A stretch of DNA of 11,638 nucleotides, taken from assembly GCA_026387595.1 (NCBI GenBank), contig JAPLLL010000044.1, positions 501 through 12,138 on the forward strand. Direction: 5' to 3'. Positions within the stretch are counted from its first letter, which is position 1. Every line of letters starts with the position of its first letter. The notes beneath the pieces are model-generated. The model was not told the origin of the DNA, ran no database searches, and was given only the letters and a program-made list of their open reading frames with translations. A program made the position numbers and the translations under genes. Positions 7,003 to 11,638 of this stretch are shown piece by piece. The DNA comes from Candidatus Omnitrophota bacterium (GTDB taxonomy: Bacteria > Omnitrophota > Gorgyraeia > JABMQH01).

Positions 7003-7508
7003 TCTATTCTATATTTTGAAAGGCGTTCCTTTATCTTGCCAAGATCCGGTTCTTTCCGCATAAATGCGATATCTTCCCTTAATTTCCTGGCTAAGTCATT
7101 AAGGCTGCCCGCAAGCGCTTTGGCCTCGTCATTTTTGCGCAAGTGTGTTTCAACCGTAAGGTCGCCGCTGGCGATTTGTTCCATGGACTTCTCGAGATGA
7201 TAAAGGGGGCCGGCTATGCGGTGGGATACAAAAAGTACTATAATAACGCACGCGGTACTTATAAAAATAATGGCGACAAGACTGCTTAACAGAAGGGCCG
7301 GCAATAGAAAATCCTTTGTGCTTCTCACGTCAAGGCGCAGGTTTTGGAAACTCGTTGTAACCGTTTTGGCAGACAGGAAATAAACCAGGCACCCCATCAG
7401 AAGGCATGCGAGGATTATGAGACCGCAGAACTTCAGGATAAACTTTGCCTGGAAGGCTTTTCTTATAAAGTAATGACGCCGTTTGTTGTAGAATTTAGCT
7501 GTTTTCAT
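6999..7508 (-). CDS. HAMP-domain membrane protein lacking an output domain
   Basis: 169 residues. A basic cytoplasmic start (NKRRHYFIRK) precedes TM1 at about 23-45. A short exposed loop of about 22 residues (46-67) follows, then TM2 at about 68-94. A HAMP domain follows at about 94-146, recognisable by RIAGPLYHLEKSMEQIASGD, an acidic turn and a second amphipathic helix LAGSLNDLARKLRE. The protein ends about 23 residues later with a charged tail. No histidine kinase, cyclase or methyl-accepting domain follows, and the sensor loop is far smaller than in usual receptors. HAMP domains relay conformational change between membrane and cytoplasm, so this may be a connector needing a separate partner. 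Its ATG overlaps the lipoprotein stop as TAATG, its stop overlaps the peptidase start as ATGA, and no ribosome site of its own is seen. Confidence 0.83.
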   Translation of the reverse strand: MKTAKFYNKRRHYFIRKAFQAKFILKFCGLIILACLLMGCLVYFLSAKTVTTSFQNLRLDVRSTKDFLLPALLLSSLVAIIFISTACVIIVLFVSHRIAGPLYHLEKSMEQIASGDLTVETHLRKNDEAKALAGSLNDLARKLREDIAFMRKEPDLGKIKERLSKYRIE

Positions 7509-8038
7509 TATTCACTGTCCGGTACCCGTACTGTTTCAAGGGCCTTCTTATCGACGCATATCTTCGCGTTTGTCTTGAGGGAAAGCAGCCAATCCTCGAA
7601 TTTTTTATTCACCTTTTCCCGCAGGATCATATTTTTTATTTCGGAGGCGGGCCGATCAATCTGCGCAGCTCGCGCGCTGATCTCGGCATCGGTCACAACT
7701 GTGGCCGCTGTAAATTCCTTCATCTTTTTTTCTACAACGGCCCGCAACAGGCTCTGTTCCCAGAAATTCTGGATCATCCTCATAAATGGTGGTTGCTTAT
7801 CCAGGCCTTCCTTTTGCGCCTCAAGGAGAAGAAGTTTATTTTGTATTATATCGTCTGTGATCTCTTCTTTTGTTTTTCCTGCGCGACGGAAACCGGAGAG
7901 GTTGTTTACTTCATTGAGGAATTCCTCTCTGGTCATATAATAATCGTCGATCTTGATAAGGGCTTGTTTGTCTGAACCGGAGGGGGCACAACCTGTTATT
8001 ATCAGAGAAAGGAGTAAGACAGATAAGATCCTGTGCAT
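7508..8038 (-). CDS. SurA-N-like periplasmic chaperone lipoprotein
   Basis: 176 residues from ATG 8038. The N-terminus MHRILSVLLLSLIITGC is a lipoprotein signal with lipobox I-T-G-C, Cys17 being the lipidated residue. The mature part follows the SurA N-terminal (trigger-factor-like) chaperone pattern: a short strand then MTREEFLNEVN (35-45), a helix IIQNKLLLLEAQKEGLD (64-80), a long helix with WEQSLLRAVVEKKM, VVTDAEI (114-120) and a closing helix. No parvulin prolyl-isomerase domain follows, so the chaperone part stands alone. The residue after Cys17 is Ala rather than Asp, consistent with transport to the outer membrane under the E. coli rule, if that rule applies here. The next gene starts on its stop codon. 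A longer in-frame reading to 8170 was rejected because it overlaps the neighbouring gene and hides both the lipobox signal and the promoter. Confidence 0.8.
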   Translation of the reverse strand: MHRILSVLLLSLIITGCAPSGSDKQALIKIDDYYMTREEFLNEVNNLSGFRRAGKTKEEITDDIIQNKLLLLEAQKEGLDKQPPFMRMIQNFWEQSLLRAVVEKKMKEFTAATVVTDAEISARAAQIDRPASEIKNMILREKVNKKFEDWLLSLKTNAKICVDKKALETVRVPDSE

Positions 8039-8044
8039 ATGATG

Positions 8045-8073
8045 ATTATAATATATAAGCGGGGATTTGTCAA
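8045..8073 (-). promoter_or_regulatory. Perfect-consensus sigma-70 promoter giving a leaderless transcript
   Basis: The minus strand carries TTGACA (8073-8068), exactly 17 bases, then TATAAT (8050-8045). Both boxes match consensus at all six positions. Six bases (CATCAT) separate the -10 box from ATG 8038-8036, so the usual start point falls on the A of the start codon. No Shine-Dalgarno exists in the gap. It drives the lipoprotein, HAMP and peptidase genes. Confidence 0.85.
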
Positions 8074-8078
8074 CTGGC

Positions 8079-8564
8079 TCAGCCGCGCTTATACCCGATC
8101 TTACGCAGAAAATCCTTGCGCCACTTGATGCCGTCAGCCCCCTCGATCCCTTTGGGCGCCGCGCCGTCAATCACACCCATAATACCTCTGCCCTGTTCGG
8201 TTTCGGCAACTATGATTTCTATGGCATTTGCTGAGGCGCAGTATACATTGCAGACTTCCTGGAGATTTTTAACGGCATTAAGCACGTTTATCGGGAAGGC
8301 ATTCTGGAGGATCACCACGAAACAATGGCCCGCGCCTATCTGGAGCGCGTTATCAGCGGCGCATTTCCGAAGCTGCTCGTCATTGCCCTCTGTCCTGACA
8401 AGGCATTCGCCTGAGGATTCGCAGAAGGCAAGGCCGAATTTTATTGAGGGCGAACTGCCGATCAGGGCCTCATACAGGTCCTCAACGGTTTTAATAAAAT
8501 GGCTCTGGCCTATGATCACGTTCGCGTCATTTGGTTTTGTGATTTTTATAGTTTTAAATTCCAT
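8079..8564 (-). CDS. Adenosine-specific kinase family protein (PF04008 type)
   Basis: 161 residues, the usual full length of this single-domain family. Characteristic stretches are NVIIGQSHFIKTVEDLYEAL (15-34), IKFGLAFCESSG (41-52), GNDEQL (60-65), GAGHCFVVILQNAFPINVLN (77-96), VYCASAN (107-113) and VAETEQGRGIMGVIDG (119-134). The family was named from an archaeal structure with bound adenine nucleotide; the kinase activity is family annotation and cannot be tested here. It is a soluble cytoplasmic protein, with no signal or membrane segment. AAGGAG (8572-8577) lies seven bases before the ATG. The smc stop is 18 bases upstream of the start with no promoter or terminator between, so it is most likely co-transcribed with smc. 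The next promoter downstream begins six bases after its stop codon. Confidence 0.9.
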   Translation of the reverse strand: MEFKTIKITKPNDANVIIGQSHFIKTVEDLYEALIGSSPSIKFGLAFCESSGECLVRTEGNDEQLRKCAADNALQIGAGHCFVVILQNAFPINVLNAVKNLQEVCNVYCASANAIEIIVAETEQGRGIMGVIDGAAPKGIEGADGIKWRKDFLRKIGYKRG

Positions 8565-8582
8565 GCCTTTGCTCCTTGTTTT

Positions 8583-11500
8583 TTATACCGGAACCGGCTC
8601 TTTTTGCGCCTCTTTATCTTTCGCAAACTTCACCGATACGACTTTCGATATGCCGCGTTGGGCCATGGTTATGCCGTACATCACGTCAGCGGCGGATATG
8701 GTGCGCTTGTTATGCGTTATGACTATGAATTGGGCCACCTTGGCGAATTCGGCAAGGATCTTCGTGAACCTGCCGATATTTGATTCATCCAGGGGCGCGT
8801 CCACTTCGTCCAGTATGCAGAATGGGCTGGGTTTTACCTTGAATATCGCGAATATCAACGCCGCCGCGGTAAGCGCTTTTTCGCCGCCTGACAAAAGCGA
8901 TATGCTCTGGGGCTTCTTGCCCGGGGGCCTTGCGATTATTTCTATGCCGCATTCAAGCACATCATTCTCGTCCAGAAGGACTATCTCTGCCTGGCCGCCG
9001 CCGAAAAGATATTTATAGTATTCTTTGAATTCAACGCTGACTTTCAGGAACGTGTCCATGAAAAGTTCGCGTGTGGTCTTATTTATCTTCTTTATCGCTT
9101 CAAGCAGGGATTCCTTGGCGTTTAAAAGGTCGTCCTTCTGTCTGCTCAGGAAATCAAATCTTTCCTTGAGCTCCTGGTGTTCCTCTATTGCCACAAGGTT
9201 AACCGGCCCCATCTTGTCTATTTTTTGCCTTAGTTCGGCTATCTCCGCGGTTGCTGCCTCGAGACTAACGGCCCCCTGCTCCTCGGGCGGCGCCATCCGG
9301 TCCAGTTCGATCTTGTATGCCTGGAGCATCCTTGTCTTAAGTGTTTCCACCTTGAAGGAATTTTCCTGCAGTTTCATATCTGATTCATGCGAGCTGTCTT
9401 TTAAGGCGTTAAGCTGCGTTTCCTTTTCGGAAAATTCCCCTTCAATCTTGTTAATAAGGCCTGCCAGTTCTGATTTTTTCGCCTTAACGTCGATAAATTC
9501 AACCGCTATCTTCTCTTTTTCCCTGGCATGATCCCCGGCTGCCGATTCAAGCGCAGCCGCTTCGTTCTTTAATTCCTCCTGCCGAAGGGTTGAGTCCGCA
9601 AAATTCTTTTCTTTCTCGGATAAAAGGGCCTTCTGGTTCGCCAAAAAGTCCTGCCGCATCTTCAGGTTCGAAGAAAAGCTCTTTTCCTGTTCTGCCGCGT
9701 TCGCAAGTTCGGTCCTGGTCCTTGTTATCTCGACAAGCAGGCCTTCTTTTTCCTTGAAAGCGGACTCTAAGAACGCCTGGGAAGAATTCACTGTGTTCTG
9801 CAGGACGGCATGATCGGCGTCGAGCCGTTTCAGTTCGATTTCGTAAGAGCCCTGCCGTTGTCTTAATACATCTATCTCTTCCGTGATCTCATCCAGCTCA
9901 AGGTTTAAAACCGAAAGTTCGTCGTTTAGTTTCTTAAGGATGCCTTCTGTGTTTTCCCTCTGGCTCCGCTTGTTTGCGAGGTTTACTTCATCCTGCCTGA
10001 GGCTGGCATCAACCGAATCGATCTTCCCTGTAATGCCCGCTATCTCGCGGCTCAGGGCCTCGTCTTTGGAATTAAGCAGGCCTGATTCATCTTTTATCCT
10101 GGCAAGCAATGCTTCGATCTCCTGCGCCTGCAGCTTTCTGTTCAGTATCCCGCTGTCAGCGTCTTCCTTTGCCGCGCCGCCTGTAAGGAACCCGGAACTG
10201 AATACTTCGCCTGCCAGCGTTACAAATTTTACGCCTTGACAAGTTTCGTGGCGGATATTGCGCAGGGCCTCAAGGTCATCGGCGATATACGTTCCCTCAA
10301 ACAGGCCGGCGACCAGGTTCTTAAATTTATCATCCGTATCTATAAAATCCGAAAGCCTTCCCTTTATGCCGGCCTGCTCCGCCTGTGGTGGAACCTTCCA
10401 GGCGGTGGCCTGCCCCGCCGCGCCGGAGGACAACTCTTTGACCGGGGACACGGAATCCAGGGAAACGATGGTGGCCTTTCCCAGATTATTCGCCTTTAAA
10501 TATTTTATCAGGTCCACTGCGGCATTCTTATTCTCGACAACAACGCATTGCAGCAGCTCGCCCAGACTCGCCTCAACCGCTGTCTCGTACCCCCTCTTTA
10601 CCCTTATGAGTTCGGCGATCGCGCCGTGCACACCGGGTATGCTCAGGCGGCGGTCCTTCTTCTCAAGCAGTATCGCCTTGGAACCGGCCGCAAACCCTTC
10701 ATAACGCTGTATCATATCCTGGAGCATGGCAAGCCTTGACTCGGATGAAAGCCTTTGGGCCTGGAGCCCTTCTATGATCTTTGTATTTTGCGCAAGCTCT
10801 TCATTCTTGCGGGCAAGGCCGGATTCCAGTTCTGCCTTATACTGGGCCTCTTTTGTGTGTTTTTCCTCCAGGCCCAGGACCTCTCCCTGCACCCGGTTAA
10901 ACTGTTCCCTTATCGTTGAGATCTCTTTTTCCACGGCCTCTTTTTCGGTCAGCTTGGTAAGGTCGTTTTTGGTCCTGGACGTAAGGGACAAAACATCTAT
11001 GAGCTTAAGCTTGCCGTCGCGGATGCCGTGTTCGTTATTTTTTATATCCTGCTCAAGCGCGTTAAGCCGGGCCTCTTTCTGCCCCAGCAACGATTCCCTC
11101 TGGGCCTTGATGCCGGAAACTGCCGCCACCTCTTTATTCAGGCCGGCCAGCACCTCTTCAAGTTCCATGATATTTTTCTTTACTGCCGCCTGCTCGTTAA
11201 TAAGGGACTGCTTGAATGTATCAAGCTCTGCGCAGCGCTCGGCGTTCAGGGAGACCTTGTCCTTTGACCTTTTGATCTCCGAATCAAGCGTGACCTCTTT
11301 AAACTGCGCCTCGGAAAGCTTTGATTCAACGTCGGCAAGTTTCGTCTTCAGGTCCAGCAGCCCGGAATTAAGGTCAGCGGTCTCTTTCAGCAGGGCCGCC
11401 TCATTGTCTTTATGTCCGGCTATGTGCTTCTTAAGCTCTTCCGCGTCTCCCATCAGTTTTTTAAACTCAATAAAAGAAACTTTTGTATCCAGGCCCTGCA

Positions 11501-11638
11501 GCCTTTGGAATTCTTCCTTGTAGCGTTCTGCCTTTCTTGCCTGCCGCTCTATGGAGCCTATCTGGCGCCTTACTTCCTCTATAATATCGCCTATGCGCAA
11601 AAGGTTATTCTCGGTAGCCTCCAACTTACGCGCGGCCT
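8583..11638 (-). CDS. smc: Chromosome segregation protein SMC, N-terminal ATPase half missing at window edge
   Basis: About 1018 codons are visible and the frame stays open through the right edge. Compared with about 1180 residues for bacterial SMC, roughly 170 N-terminal residues including Walker A lie outside. The first residues in view (AARKLEATENNLLRIGDII) are the conserved start of the first coiled coil. Two long coiled-coil arms flank a hinge at 10170-10646 (from GVHGAIAELI to VFSSGFLTGG). The C-terminal ATPase lobe has MGPVNLVAIEEH, the signature motif LLSGGEKALTAAAL (about 8855-8896), Walker B with D-loop PFCILDEVDAPLDESN (about 8778-8825) and the H-loop region FIVITHNKRTIS. The protein acts as a dimer, normally with ScpA and ScpB, to compact and separate chromosomes; those genes are not in the window. 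The TTG at 11622-11624 is an internal Leu codon, not a start. The adenosine-specific-kinase gene follows after 18 bases. Confidence 0.96.
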   Translation of the reverse strand, partial: AARKLEATENNLLRIGDIIEEVRRQIGSIERQARKAERYKEEFQRLQGLDTKVSFIEFKKLMGDAEELKKHIAGHKDNEAALLKETADLNSGLLDLKTKLADVESKLSEAQFKEVTLDSEIKRSKDKVSLNAERCAELDTFKQSLINEQAAVKKNIMELEEVLAGLNKEVAAVSGIKAQRESLLGQKEARLNALEQDIKNNEHGIRDGKLKLIDVLSLTSRTKNDLTKLTEKEAVEKEISTIREQFNRVQGEVLGLEEKHTKEAQYKAELESGLARKNEELAQNTKIIEGLQAQRLSSESRLAMLQDMIQRYEGFAAGSKAILLEKKDRRLSIPGVHGAIAELIRVKRGYETAVEASLGELLQCVVVENKNAAVDLIKYLKANNLGKATIVSLDSVSPVKELSSGAAGQATAWKVPPQAEQAGIKGRLSDFIDTDDKFKNLVAGLFEGTYIADDLEALRNIRHETCQGVKFVTLAGEVFSSGFLTGGAAKEDADSGILNRKLQAQEIEALLARIKDESGLLNSKDEALSREIAGITGKIDSVDASLRQDEVNLANKRSQRENTEGILKKLNDELSVLNLELDEITEEIDVLRQRQGSYEIELKRLDADHAVLQNTVNSSQAFLESAFKEKEGLLVEITRTRTELANAAEQEKSFSSNLKMRQDFLANQKALLSEKEKNFADSTLRQEELKNEAAALESAAGDHAREKEKIAVEFIDVKAKKSELAGLINKIEGEFSEKETQLNALKDSSHESDMKLQENSFKVETLKTRMLQAYKIELDRMAPPEEQGAVSLEAATAEIAELRQKIDKMGPVNLVAIEEHQELKERFDFLSRQKDDLLNAKESLLEAIKKINKTTRELFMDTFLKVSVEFKEYYKYLFGGGQAEIVLLDENDVLECGIEIIARPPGKKPQSISLLSGGEKALTAAALIFAIFKVKPSPFCILDEVDAPLDESNIGRFTKILAEFAKVAQFIVITHNKRTISAADVMYGITMAQRGISKVVSVKFAKDKEAQKEPVPV

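Noticed and set aside
8039..8170. Longer N-terminus for the SurA-like lipoprotein
   Set aside because: It would run through a perfect promoter and overlap the adenosine-specific-kinase gene by about 90 bases. The lipoprotein signal begins at 8038.
8583..8602. CCGGAACCGG inverted repeat beside a T/A run at the smc stop, as a terminator
   Set aside because: The loop would be only two bases, and on the coding (minus) strand the run after the repeat is A, not T.
8116..9018. 300-codon plus-strand open frame
   Set aside because: It lies antisense to the clearly real adenosine-kinase-family and smc genes, spans their junction, and its translation shows no domain or start signal.
10726..11523. 265-codon plus-strand open frame rich in Ser, Leu and Arg
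   Set aside because: It is an antisense shadow of the SMC coiled coil, whose Glu/Lys/Leu-rich codons leave the opposite strand open.
11622..11624. TTG as an SMC start codon
   Set aside because: The frame is open to the window edge and the preceding residues (AARK) match the conserved SMC coiled-coil start, so this is an internal Leu.

Overview
The window looks like core-plus-envelope chromosome of an uncultured Gram-negative-type bacterium. Evidence for an outer membrane is a signal-peptide beta-barrel protein ending in Phe, a lipoprotein with a SurA-like chaperone region, and a large secreted FecR protein. The combination of FecR/thrombospondin-3 proteins, HAMP-only membrane proteins, pentapeptide-repeat channels and this style of SMC resembles Candidatus Omnitrophota or a related PVC-side lineage. 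That placement comes from recognition of gene style only and is tentative.

Layout, left to right. (1) Positions 1-1371, minus strand: a two-gene unit with a pentapeptide-repeat two-TM potassium-type channel, followed by an overlapping RsbW-like anti-sigma/serine kinase gene cut by the window edge. (2) Positions 1372-1490: a divergent intergenic region with a minus-strand promoter that leaves almost no leader. (3) 1491-2783, plus strand: an exported beta-barrel protein of unknown function. (4) 2816-2847: a bidirectional terminator between convergent genes. (5) 2880-6350, minus: a 1156-residue secreted FecR plus calcium-binding-repeat protein with its own good promoter. (6) 6454-8038, minus: three overlapping genes, promoter-proximal first: a SurA-N-like lipoprotein, a HAMP-only membrane protein and a secreted HExxH metallopeptidase-like protein. 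They start from a consensus promoter placed so that the transcript should be leaderless. (7) 8079-11638, minus: smc (5' end outside the window) followed after 17 bases by an adenosine-specific-kinase family gene.

The housekeeping part (SMC, adenosine-specific kinase) is ordinary. The rest is envelope and signalling biology. The channel and anti-sigma factor may couple ion flow or membrane state to a partner-switching regulator. The lipoprotein, HAMP protein and peptidase appear to be co-translated and probably act together in or on the periplasm. The FecR protein could be a surface or periplasmic calcium-binding scaffold. No mobile elements, CRISPR arrays, tRNA or rRNA genes were seen. The only gene-free stretches are short (the longest is about 120 bases).
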